NCBI GenBank assembly: GCA_018678395.1 | Contig: JAHHMJ010000385.1 | Location: forward strand, 1-6,770 | DNA from: Gemmatimonadota bacterium | Lineage (GTDB): Bacteria; Gemmatimonadota; Gemmatimonadetes; Longimicrobiales; Gaopeijiaceae | DNA: 6,770 bases | Direction of reading: 5' to 3' | In this document: one piece after another, positions 1 to 6,629 of the stretch | Numbering within the stretch: the stretch's first letter is position 1 | How the letters are laid out: each line of letters opens with the position of its first letter | Notes under the pieces: model-generated | Databases searched by the model: none | What the model saw: the letters and a program-made list of their open reading frames with translations, nothing else | What the model was told of the DNA's origin: nothing | Translations under genes and position numbers: made by a program

Positions 1-2241
1 CGTATTGAACGAGAACGTCCCGGGGGTGAAGCCGCGCTGACGGGCGAGGGGCTGCGCGGCGAAGATCTTCCGGATCTCGTCCCAGGCCTTGATGTAGGTC
101 ACCGGGTTGGATCGCGGTGTCCGACCGATCGGGGTCTGATCGACGAGGACCACTTCGCTGAGACGACTCGCACCTTCGATCGATTCGTACGCCCCGACGG
201 CCTCACCGAGATGCTCCTTCGCACTGGTCTCGCCCTCGCCCAGCTCCTTCTCGAGGGCCCGAAACAGCACGTCGTGGACGAGCGTGCTCTTGCCGGATCC
301 CGACACGCCCGTGATCACGGTCACCGTACCGAGGGGAATCTCGAGATCGACCCCGTCGACGTTGTGCAGTCGAGCACCGCGCAGGGTGAGCCATGGGCCC
401 GTCAACGATCGCCTCGACTCGGGCACCTCGATGGCGTCGCGCCCCGAGAGGTAGCGGCCCGTCGACGTGTCGGCCCGTTCCAGCGCCGCGGGTGGGCCTT
501 CGAAGACCAGTTCGCCGCCTCGTTCGCCCGATGCCGGGCCGAGTTCGACGATGTGGTCGGCGACCCGCATCGCCGCCGGATCGTGCTCGACCACGACGAC
601 GGTATTCCCCGCGTCCCGCAGTCGACCGAGCAGGCTCAGAAGGGCGTCCGTGTCACACGGGTGGAGACCCACGGAGGGCTCGTCCAGGACGTAGAGCGTG
701 TCTACCAGCGACGAGCCCAGGGAGTTCGCGAGATTGATCCTCTGAGCCTCACCGCCGCTGAGCGTCCGGGTCTGCCGTCCCAGCGTCAGGTAGCCGAGTC
801 CCACTTCGACGAGGAACCCCACCCGGGCCCGGATCTCGCGCAGGATGGTCTCGGCGATGCGGGCGCGCATGTCGTCGAGCGCCAGCTCGTCGACCCAGCG
901 CTGGAGGTCGTCGAGGGGGAGGTCGACCACGTCGCCGAGGGTTCGACCGTCCACACGCACCCAGAGCGCCTCTCGTCGAATCCGGGCCCCACCGCAGTCG
1001 GGACAGTCCCGGGGGCTCTGGTACTGCCGCAGGAATACCCGGATGTACTGCTTGTACCGCTTCTTTTCGCGGGAGCGCAGGAACGGGACCACGCCCACGA
1101 AGCCCTTGGTGCGGGGGGCGCGCCCGCGGGGGCGGGGCTCGCCGTGGAGAACCGAGTGACGAAACGCCTCCGGCAGCTCGTCCCAGGGCCTGTACATCGA
1201 GACGCCCTTCTCGACGGCAAAAGCCCGGAGCCGATCGCGCTCCTTCTCGTAGCGAGGCTTCGTCCACGGATCGACCGCGCCCTCCTCCAGCGAACGTCGC
1301 GGATTGGGGACGATCAGTTCGAGATCGTACTCGAGGGTGGCTCCGAATCCCGTACAGGTCCGACAGGAGCCGTACGGGTTGTTGAACGAGAACAGCTGAG
1401 GCGTGGGCTCGGCGAACCGAATCTCGGGGTGGTCCGGACAGCGGAAGTGCTCGGTGAACGCCAGGCTGCCACCGTCGGTCGTCCGGACCTCGCACTCGCC
1501 CTCCCCCTCGGCAAAGGCGGTGTGGATCGAATCCGCGAGCCGCTCACCCAGCTCGTCGAGCCCTCGTCCCGCGTCGTCGTCCGAGCGAGGCATCGCCAGC
1601 CGGTCGACCACGACCATCAGATCGTGGGCCTCCGCGAGATCGACGCCCAGGACTCCCGGATCCTCCGCACCCTCGATCCCGATGTCCACGGCGTCGTCCC
1701 CGACCAGCAGCCGAACGAAGCCCATCGCCCGCAGATTCTCGACGATGCGGTCGTGAGCCACCTCGGCACCGTGACGCAGGGGAAAGCACACCTGGAAGCG
1801 GACCCCCGGGGACAGCTCGAGCACCCGGTCGACAGCCCCGCTCACCGTGTCGGGACGCACCACCCGATCGCACTCGGGGCAGTGCGTCGCGCCGACGCGC
1901 GCCCACAGGAGACGCAGGTAGTCGTGGACCTCCGTGGCCGTCCCGACGGTCGAACGGCTCGACTTGGTCGGGTTCTTCTGCTCGATCGCCACAGCCGGGC
2001 AAATGCCCTCGATTCTCTCGACCCGCGGCTTCTCCATGCGGTCGAGAAACTGCTTGGCGTAGGTCGAGAGCGACTCGACGTACCGTCGCTGGCCTTCGGC
2101 GAAGAGGGTATCCAGGGCGAGCGACGACTTCCCCGATCCGGATGGGCCCGTGATCACGGTCAGGGATCGGCGCGGCAGATCCAGGTCCAGATTTTTCAGG
2201 TTGTGCTGCCGCGCACCGACGATTCGAATGAAGTCGTCCAT
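1..2241 (-). CDS. uvrA: Excinuclease ABC subunit UvrA (C-terminus beyond left edge)
   Basis: UvrA is the DNA-damage-sensing ABC-type ATPase of nucleotide excision repair; it dimerises, finds lesions and loads UvrB. The window holds the first 747 codons, uninterrupted; E. coli UvrA has about 940. The protein starts MDDFIRIVGARQHNLKNL, typical of UvrA. Seen in order: Walker A GPSGSGKS at residues 32-39, C-x2-C at 121-124, a zinc-finger-like C268-x2-H271 / C293-x2-C296 next to FSFNNPYG, C-x2-C at 413-416, ABC signature LSGGE at 494-498, Walker B LDEPSVGLHP with D520-E521, second Walker A GVSGSGKST at 640-648, and VDQTPIGRTPRSNP from residue 700. The second Walker A falls at the same residue number as in E. 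coli, which argues against a frameshift. The last visible residues (FTPGTFSFNT) lead into the second zinc finger off the edge. The ATG at 2241-2239 has only a weak G-rich upstream sequence. No LexA-type box was seen. It is divergent from the operon at 2370 and probably unrelated to it. Confidence 0.97.
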   Translation of the reverse strand, partial: MDDFIRIVGARQHNLKNLDLDLPRRSLTVITGPSGSGKSSLALDTLFAEGQRRYVESLSTYAKQFLDRMEKPRVERIEGICPAVAIEQKNPTKSSRSTVGTATEVHDYLRLLWARVGATHCPECDRVVRPDTVSGAVDRVLELSPGVRFQVCFPLRHGAEVAHDRIVENLRAMGFVRLLVGDDAVDIGIEGAEDPGVLGVDLAEAHDLMVVVDRLAMPRSDDDAGRGLDELGERLADSIHTAFAEGEGECEVRTTDGGSLAFTEHFRCPDHPEIRFAEPTPQLFSFNNPYGSCRTCTGFGATLEYDLELIVPNPRRSLEEGAVDPWTKPRYEKERDRLRAFAVEKGVSMYRPWDELPEAFRHSVLHGEPRPRGRAPRTKGFVGVVPFLRSREKKRYKQYIRVFLRQYQSPRDCPDCGGARIRREALWVRVDGRTLGDVVDLPLDDLQRWVDELALDDMRARIAETILREIRARVGFLVEVGLGYLTLGRQTRTLSGGEAQRINLANSLGSSLVDTLYVLDEPSVGLHPCDTDALLSLLGRLRDAGNTVVVVEHDPAAMRVADHIVELGPASGERGGELVFEGPPAALERADTSTGRYLSGRDAIEVPESRRSLTGPWLTLRGARLHNVDGVDLEIPLGTVTVITGVSGSGKSTLVHDVLFRALEKELGEGETSAKEHLGEAVGAYESIEGASRLSEVVLVDQTPIGRTPRSNPVTYIKAWDEIRKIFAAQPLARQRGFTPGTFSFNT

Positions 2242-2302
2242 AGCACGAAGCGAACCCCCGCCCCGTCGCGGAGTTCCGGGCCGGGACCGCCTCGCGCACC
2301 GC

Positions 2303-2331
2303 TTGCCGCGGGCGCATCCGGACCCTACCGT
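2303..2331 (+). promoter_or_regulatory. Possible weak sigma70-like promoter for the rightward operon
   Basis: TTGCCG (2303-2308; four of six matches to the -35 consensus) is followed after exactly 17 bases by TACCGT (2326-2331; T, A and final T match the -10 consensus). Transcription would start near 2338, about 30 bases before the ATG at 2370. The placement suits the only gap upstream of the operon, and the -10 lies inside the inverted repeat. The element match is weak, so this is a candidate only. Confidence 0.3.
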
Positions 2332-2335
2332 CCGG
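2318..2335. repeat. Inverted repeat in the divergent intergenic region
   Basis: CCGGAC and GTCCGG (perfect 6-base arms) flank the 6-base spacer CCTACC. The repeat sits between uvrA and the rightward operon and overlaps the possible -10 element. It could be an operator or a small RNA hairpin. No T-run follows on either strand, so it does not look like an intrinsic terminator. In such GC-rich DNA a repeat this short can arise by chance. Confidence 0.4.
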
Positions 2336-2369
2336 CCCCCTTCGCCCGCCCATCTCCTCCGTGGTCGCC

Positions 2370-3638
2370 ATGAGCGAACGCCCGCTGACGCCCGCCGAGC
2401 GGCTCCTGTTCGAGCTCTCCCGGGCCGCCCCCTCACGGGCTCGTGTCGAAGCTGCGTGTCGCGAGGGGGGACCCGGGGCGTTCATGGACCTGCAGCACCA
2501 CGCGATGCGGCACGGTATCCAGGGCCTGGTCCTCCACTCGCTCTCGCGCCTGCAACGGGACGGCGTCTGGCCGGAAAGCCGCGAAGCGACCGACGAGGCC
2601 CTCACGCGCCTCCGCCGCCAGACCCTGTTCTGGGACATGGAGCAGGACCGGGTCCTCACCGGACTCGGCCGAGCGGGCTTCGACCCCCTCGTACTCAAGG
2701 GTGGCGCGCTGCGACGTGGGATCTTCGCCCCGGTCGAACGCGCGATGGGCGACCTGGACATCCTCGTCAGGCCCGACGAGGTCTCCGGGGTGCTGACGTC
2801 GCTGGCCGGTCTGGGGTACCGCAGCGAGTACACCGATCGGGCACGCGGCGAGTTCCTCGAGCACCACCACCACGATCGCGTCGCGCACCCGGCCGGCTTC
2901 ATGGTCGAGGTGCACTGGGGTCTCACGCGCCCCTACGAAGCGATCCGGCTGGACCCCGAGCGCTTTCTGCGTCGCTCGATCGTGCTTGAGGCTGAGGGAT
3001 CACCCCCCATCCGCGTGCCACGCATGGAAGACACGCTGGTGCACACCGTGAGCCAGAGCGAGCAGGACGCCGTGCGGGGCCTCCGGCGGTTGATCGACCT
3101 CGATCGTCTGGCCTCGCTGCCCGACCTGGACTGGGACGACGTTCGCACCCACGCCGACACCGTCGGTTTGCGCGGCTCTCTCTGCGTGACCCTGCGGCTC
3201 GCACAGCTCTGCCTCGGCACCGAGGCGCCGGAGGATCTCGCTCGGGGCCGAGGGCTCACCCCGGCCTCCCGGCGCGCGATCGCCGCGATGCACCCGGTGC
3301 GTCGGCTCCTGGAGGAGCCCGAGCGAGGCGAAGCGGCCGACTTCCACCTCTTCCGCCTCTGGTGCGCCCGCCCCGATCACCGGGATCATTGGCTGCGGAC
3401 GTGCCTCGTCGGGAGTGGAGACCCGCTGCACTGGGTCTGGTTGGGTGAGGAAGATCCCGAGGTCGAAGACGAGCGCACGACCGGACTCGGTTTTCTTCTG
3501 AAGCTCGCGCTCTACCAGTCGATACTTTCGCTGGCCAATCTTAGGACACGAATACGGCAATCCGACGACGGCGGACCGGGGTTCTGGCCGTCCGCGGACG
3601 CCCCCGACGCGCACCCCACCATCCAGGACGATCCATGA
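2370..3638 (+). CDS. Nucleotidyltransferase family protein (NTP_transf_5-like), first gene of the peptide-modification operon
   Basis: A 422-residue protein resembling the 'uncharacterised nucleotidyltransferase' family (NTP_transf_5). The core is at residues 108-185: VLKGGALRRG (K110-G111-G112), then RAMGDLDILVRP with the metal-binding pair D128/D130, the LGY segment (148-150), a histidine run (165-168), and VEVHWGL, where E180 is the probable third acidic ligand. The rest is predicted helical, with no signal peptide or membrane segment, so it is likely cytoplasmic. Family members occur beside PqqD-like and HprK-like genes in lasso-peptide and related clusters; the one in the pseudomycoidin cluster has been linked to adding groups after phosphorylation. 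Which nucleotide or sugar is transferred here cannot be read from the sequence. The ATG at 2370 is preferred; an in-frame GTG at 2361 would add three residues. Neither has a clear Shine-Dalgarno sequence. The stop overlaps the next start (ATGA). Confidence 0.82.
   Translation: MSERPLTPAERLLFELSRAAPSRARVEAACREGGPGAFMDLQHHAMRHGIQGLVLHSLSRLQRDGVWPESREATDEALTRLRRQTLFWDMEQDRVLTGLGRAGFDPLVLKGGALRRGIFAPVERAMGDLDILVRPDEVSGVLTSLAGLGYRSEYTDRARGEFLEHHHHDRVAHPAGFMVEVHWGLTRPYEAIRLDPERFLRRSIVLEAEGSPPIRVPRMEDTLVHTVSQSEQDAVRGLRRLIDLDRLASLPDLDWDDVRTHADTVGLRGSLCVTLRLAQLCLGTEAPEDLARGRGLTPASRRAIAAMHPVRRLLEEPERGEAADFHLFRLWCARPDHRDHWLRTCLVGSGDPLHWVWLGEEDPEVEDERTTGLGFLLKLALYQSILSLANLRTRIRQSDDGGPGFWPSADAPDAHPTIQDDP
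3625..3628 (+). promoter_or_regulatory. Ribosome binding site for the PqqD-like gene
   Basis: AGGA lies six bases before the ATG at 3635, inside the last codons of the nucleotidyltransferase gene. It supports this start and fits re-initiation at the ATGA overlap. Confidence 0.5.
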
Positions 3639-4054
3639 AGCCCGAAACACGCCTCGGCCCCAACACGGCCGACGTCGCCGCCAAGGTCATCGACGGTGAG
3701 GCGATCATCATGAACCTCGCGAACGGCCTCTACTTCAGTATGGACGAGGTCGGTTCCGCGGTCTGGGAGATGGTTGAAGCCGGCTTCAGCCTCGGCGAGA
3801 TGAGCGACCGACTCCAGGCACGTTACGACGCCGACCGCGAGACCATCGCCGGCGACGTGAACCGCATCGCCCGGCAGCTCCTCGACGAGGGGCTCGTCGT
3901 CGAGACCGAGGCCGACGCGCCCCTGCACGACGGCCCCGGGGGCGACGGAGGGCGGGGCACCTACGCCGCGCCCACGCTGAACCGGTACGACGACATGGCC
4001 GACCTGCTGGCCCTCGACCCGCCCATGCCCGGCCTCGGCGCCCTCCCCGAATGA
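3635..4054 (+). CDS. PqqD-like peptide-binding protein (RiPP recognition element) with a C-terminal leader-like tail
   Basis: A 139-residue protein. Residues 1-92 match the PqqD / RiPP recognition element pattern: an N-terminal beta region (DVAAKVIDGEAIIMNLANGLYFSMDEVGSAVWEMVE), then helices (FSLGEMSDRLQARY, and DVNRIARQLLDEGLVVE). In the family this winged-helix-like fold binds the leader of a precursor peptide and presents it to modifying enzymes, so it is probably the substrate adaptor for the flanking kinase and nucleotidyltransferase. PqqD and lasso B1 proteins are usually about 80-100 residues. Here a Gly/Asp-rich linker (about 99-108) leads to an extra tail with Y110-x2-P113-x-L115 followed by YDDMADLLALDPP. 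This resembles the Y-x2-P-x-L motif by which lasso leader peptides bind their recognition element. The tail could dock in cis, dock on a partner, or be a remnant of a fused precursor; that is inference. The gene overlaps both neighbours by 4 bases. Confidence 0.85.
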   Translation: MKPETRLGPNTADVAAKVIDGEAIIMNLANGLYFSMDEVGSAVWEMVEAGFSLGEMSDRLQARYDADRETIAGDVNRIARQLLDEGLVVETEADAPLHDGPGGDGGRGTYAAPTLNRYDDMADLLALDPPMPGLGALPE

Positions 4055-5136
4055 CCGAGCGCACACAGGGCGCGTTCGCCCGTCCGGGCGTCTCGCCGAC
4101 GAACGACCTCGCAGACCTCGCCGACGGATTCGCGCGAGCCTGGGAGTCGCGCCCGGACGAGCGCCACGAACGCTGGTTCACATTCGCCGACCACCCGATC
4201 CGCATCCGCGTCGCGGGGGCCGGACTTGCCGGCGACGTCTTCCGGGCCTTCTCCCATCTCGAGCGGGAGCCCGACGGCTCGGCTCCGGCCCTCACCGTCG
4301 ATCTGTGGGACGAGGGCGAGACCGGTGTCGGCGTCGAGGGGGTGGCGCCTTCCGGCGATCTGAATGATCACGGCGAGACCTACGCCTCCGACGACGGCTT
4401 CGTGGTCGTCACGGCGCGGCCTCAGACCCGAACGGCCCTTCACCGGGTCGAACGCCGGCTGATCGGCTGGGTGGCCGACCACGGTCGCCTGACACAGTAC
4501 GAACTCGGCCGCCCCCTGCACTCCGAGCTCATGCTCTGGCACAAGGACCGGGGCGTTCAAGCCATCCACGCCGGACTCGTGGCGCGAGACGGACAGGGCG
4601 TGCTCTTCGGGGGACCTGGCGGGTCCGGCAAGTCGACCACTGCGCTCACCTGCCTCAAGGCGGGCTTCGAGTACATGGCCGACGACTACGTCGCACTGGA
4701 GGCCCGGCCGGACGGCGCATACGATGGGCACAGTCTCTTCTGCTCGACCCACCTCGAGCCGGACCATCTGCAGAAATTCCCGTATCTCCGGCCCCACGCC
4801 ATTCCGGGCCGGCTACCGCGCGAGGACAAGAGCCTCGTGCTGCTGTCGGACGTCCTGCCCAACGGACTGAGCCGCAAGGCGCGGATTCGCGCGGTGGCAC
4901 TGCCCCGGGTGGTCGACGCCGAGCGCCCCTCCGTGCGACCCGCCACGACCATCGAAGCGCTGCTGCGGCTCGCACCGAGCTCCCTCATCCTGCTGCCCTA
5001 CGCCGGGGTCGCCGCGGGGGAGTTCGAGAAGCTCAGCACCTTCCTCGAGAACATCCCGAAGTACTGGCTGGAGTTGGGTCGGTCGATGGATGAGATCCCG
5101 GATCGGATCGGTGAGATCCTGGAGCGCCACACATGA
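4051..5136 (+). CDS. HPr-kinase-like P-loop kinase, likely peptide or protein tailoring kinase
   Basis: A 361-residue cytoplasmic protein. The N-terminal part (about 1-165) contains the segment ALTVDLWDEGE seen in HprK-related proteins of modification loci. The C-terminal part holds the kinase core: H173 in AIHAGLVARDGQGVLF, Walker A G188-PGGSGKS-T196, and ADDYVAL with D211-D212. This order (His, P-loop, paired Asp) is that of HPr kinase/phosphorylase, where the Asp pair is catalytic. I do not see the EIRG-type signature of true HprK/P downstream, and no HPr gene is nearby, so carbon-catabolite control is unlikely. In paeninodin-type lasso clusters such a kinase phosphorylates the peptide's C-terminal serine; 'HprK-related kinase A' proteins pair with PqqD-like chaperones elsewhere. 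The substrate here is not visible. The ATG at 4051 overlaps the upstream stop (ATGA) and has no Shine-Dalgarno sequence, consistent with translational coupling. Confidence 0.85.
   Translation: MTERTQGAFARPGVSPTNDLADLADGFARAWESRPDERHERWFTFADHPIRIRVAGAGLAGDVFRAFSHLEREPDGSAPALTVDLWDEGETGVGVEGVAPSGDLNDHGETYASDDGFVVVTARPQTRTALHRVERRLIGWVADHGRLTQYELGRPLHSELMLWHKDRGVQAIHAGLVARDGQGVLFGGPGGSGKSTTALTCLKAGFEYMADDYVALEARPDGAYDGHSLFCSTHLEPDHLQKFPYLRPHAIPGRLPREDKSLVLLSDVLPNGLSRKARIRAVALPRVVDAERPSVRPATTIEALLRLAPSSLILLPYAGVAAGEFEKLSTFLENIPKYWLELGRSMDEIPDRIGEILERHT
5121..5124 (+). promoter_or_regulatory. Ribosome binding site for the two-domain glycosyltransferase
   Basis: GGAG lies eight bases before the ATG at 5133, within the last codons of the kinase gene, and supports that start at the ATGA overlap. 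Confidence 0.5.
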
Positions 5137-6629
5137 GTGCCCCCCGCGTGACCTGCATCATCCCGGTCTACGACGGGGAACGCTTCCTGGCCGCGAGCAT
5201 CGAGAGTGTTCTCGCTCAGAGCCGTCCCGTCGACGAGATCATCGTCGTCGACGACGGTTCGACCGACGGATCGGCGGACGTGGCGCGCTCGTTCGGGGAC
5301 GCCGTCGTGTACGTGTACCAGGAGAACGCCGGTCCCGCCGCGGCCCGCAACCGGGGCCTCGCCGCCGCCTCGGGCGACTTCATTTCGTTCTGCGACGCCG
5401 ACGACCTCTGGGAGCCGCGCAAGCTCGAGCAGCAGCTGCTCCGCTTCGCCGAGCGTCCCGAGTTGGGATACGTGGTCGGCCACGTGCAGAACTTCTGGGA
5501 GGAGGAGGTGGCCGAGGAGCGCGAACGGATGGCGAACCACATGCGCGCCCGGCCGATCCCCGGATACGTCACGCTTGCCCTGCTGGCCAGGCGGGAGTGG
5601 TTCGAGCGCGCCGGCGGGTTCGACGAGGATCTCGGTCACGGAGACGCCGCGGACTGGTTCCGACGCGCGGACGCGGCCGGCGCCGTGAGCGAACTGAGCG
5701 ACGACGTGATCGCCCGTCGGCGACTGCATGGGCAGAATCGCAGCCGGACGATGGCTTCCAGCAGCCGCACCGAGTTCCTCACGATGCTCAAACGCAAGCT
5801 GGATCGCGAGCGGGCGGCTGGAGCCGCCGGCGGCGGCGGGCCGGCTGGCGCCGCACCGGCGGGGGCGAGCCCGAAATCCGCTCCCAGCGGCCGAGGTGCA
5901 ACGGCCGACGGCGCGGAACATCCCCTCGACTTCCGCCACACGGCGCGCGAGGGCCTGATCAGCTGCATCGTGCCGGTCTTCAACGGCGAGGCCTTCGTCG
6001 CCGAGGCCCTCGACAGCATTCTGCGGCAGAGCGGCGTCGACACCGAGGTCATCGTGGTCGACGACGGATCCACGGACGGCACGCCCGAGGTACTGGACGG
6101 GTTCGGCGATCGGATCCGGGTGATCCGGCAGGAGAATGCCGGGCCGGCCGCGGCTCGCAATCGCGGACTGGCGGAGAGTCGCGGCGAGTTCGTCGCCTTT
6201 CTCGATGCGGACGACATCTGGGTCGACGACAAGCTCGCGTCGCAGTTGGCGGTCCTCCGGGAGCAGGAAGACGTGGAGATCTGCTCGGGCCACCTGCGCA
6301 GCTTCTGGGTCCCCGAGCTGGATCACGAGAGAGAGGAACTCGAGAACGAGCCGTACCATCAGGAGCGGGCGATGCTCTCTCCGTGCACGATCCTGACTCG
6401 CCGTGCGGTCTTCGAGCGGGTCGGCGGTTTCGACGTGAGCCTCCGCAACGGCGAGGACACCGACTGGTTCGTGCGGGCCCTGCGGTCCGAGGTAAAGGCA
6501 CACACGATTCCTCGCCTTCTGGTTCACCGCAGACAGCACACCGAGAACCTGACCCGCCGGACACCGCCTTCGCAGCTGGGCCTGATCGATCACATCAAGC
6601 GGGCCCTGGATCGAGAGCGCGCACCGTGA
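5133..6629 (+). CDS. Two-domain (tandem) family-2 glycosyltransferase
   Basis: A 498-residue protein made of two complete GT-A-fold GT2 domains, which transfer a sugar from a nucleotide-sugar donor. Domain 1 (about 5-228) has CIIPVYDG, the nucleotide-binding DDGSTD (40-45), AGPAAARNRG (66-75) and the DxD-type DADD (88-91). Domain 2 (about 275-498) has CIVPVFNG, DDGSTD (310-315), the same AGPAAARNRG (336-345) and DADD (358-361). Corresponding motifs lie exactly 270 residues apart from residue 5 to 202, so the domains are a gap-free duplication. Both also share a GH-x3-FW segment (116-122, 386-392) and end in (L/I)KR(K/A)LDRERA. An Ala/Gly/Pro-rich linker (229-270) joins them. In the third motif domain 2 has GEDTDWF (440-446) but domain 1 has GDAADWF (170-176), so domain 1 may be weak or inactive. 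No membrane segments are seen. It could act in the peptide-tailoring pathway or in surface polysaccharide synthesis; the operon favours the former. Confidence 0.9.
   Translation: MSAPRVTCIIPVYDGERFLAASIESVLAQSRPVDEIIVVDDGSTDGSADVARSFGDAVVYVYQENAGPAAARNRGLAAASGDFISFCDADDLWEPRKLEQQLLRFAERPELGYVVGHVQNFWEEEVAEERERMANHMRARPIPGYVTLALLARREWFERAGGFDEDLGHGDAADWFRRADAAGAVSELSDDVIARRRLHGQNRSRTMASSSRTEFLTMLKRKLDRERAAGAAGGGGPAGAAPAGASPKSAPSGRGATADGAEHPLDFRHTAREGLISCIVPVFNGEAFVAEALDSILRQSGVDTEVIVVDDGSTDGTPEVLDGFGDRIRVIRQENAGPAAARNRGLAESRGEFVAFLDADDIWVDDKLASQLAVLREQEDVEICSGHLRSFWVPELDHEREELENEPYHQERAMLSPCTILTRRAVFERVGGFDVSLRNGEDTDWFVRALRSEVKAHTIPRLLVHRRQHTENLTRRTPPSQLGLIDHIKRALDRERAP
5145..5816 (+). repeat. 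GT2 tandem module, copy 1
   Basis: This stretch encodes residues 5-228 of the glycosyltransferase. It is a direct repeat of 5955-6623, with an 810-base offset and no gap up to about residue 202. The DNA copies have diverged at third positions (for example, the two AGPAAARNRG segments use different codons), so the duplication is not recent. Confidence 0.8.
5817..5942 (+). other. Low-complexity interdomain linker
   Basis: This stretch encodes residues 229-270, rich in Ala, Gly and Pro, with runs such as AAGGGGPAGAAPAGA. It separates the two GT2 domains and is probably flexible. It begins right after the LDRERA end of domain 1. In domain 2 the same end is followed by one proline and the stop, which suggests the linker arose when two adjacent genes fused. 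Confidence 0.7.
5955..6623 (+). repeat. GT2 tandem module, copy 2
   Basis: This stretch encodes residues 275-497 of the glycosyltransferase and is homologous to 5145-5816. It keeps the complete motif set: DDGSTD, DADD and GEDTDWF. Confidence 0.8.

Noticed and set aside
2318..2335. Inverted repeat as an intrinsic terminator
   Set aside because: The stem is only six base pairs, no T-run follows on either strand, and it lies between two divergent starts where no terminator is needed.
2361..2369. GTG at 2361 as start of the nucleotidyltransferase
   Set aside because: It adds only three residues and has no Shine-Dalgarno sequence; the ATG at 2370 is the simpler choice, though the GTG cannot be excluded.
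211..2373. Long open frame of 720 codons on the plus strand
   Set aside because: It is the exact antisense, codon for codon, of uvrA, whose motifs are unmistakable. Its protein shows no family motif, and such frames are expected opposite GC-rich genes.
1544..2926. Minus-strand open frame of 460 codons spanning the intergenic region, with GGAGGAG before an ATG at 2352
   Set aside because: It runs out of frame through uvrA and antisense to the nucleotidyltransferase. Its composition is Arg/Gly/Pro/Ser shadow-like. The SD-like string is the complement of CTCCTCC and is probably chance.
3000..3650. Minus-strand open frame of 216 codons opposite the nucleotidyltransferase
   Set aside because: It is antisense to a supported gene, with no domain signal and no ribosome binding site that stands out.
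3961..4797. Minus-strand open frame of 278 codons opposite the PqqD-like and kinase genes
   Set aside because: It is antisense to two well-supported genes and has no motif of its own.
4998..6593. Long open frame of 531 codons on the minus strand
   Set aside because: It is antisense to the two-domain GT2 gene. Its repeated acidic stretches are mirror images of the DDGSTD codons, and it has no recognisable domain.
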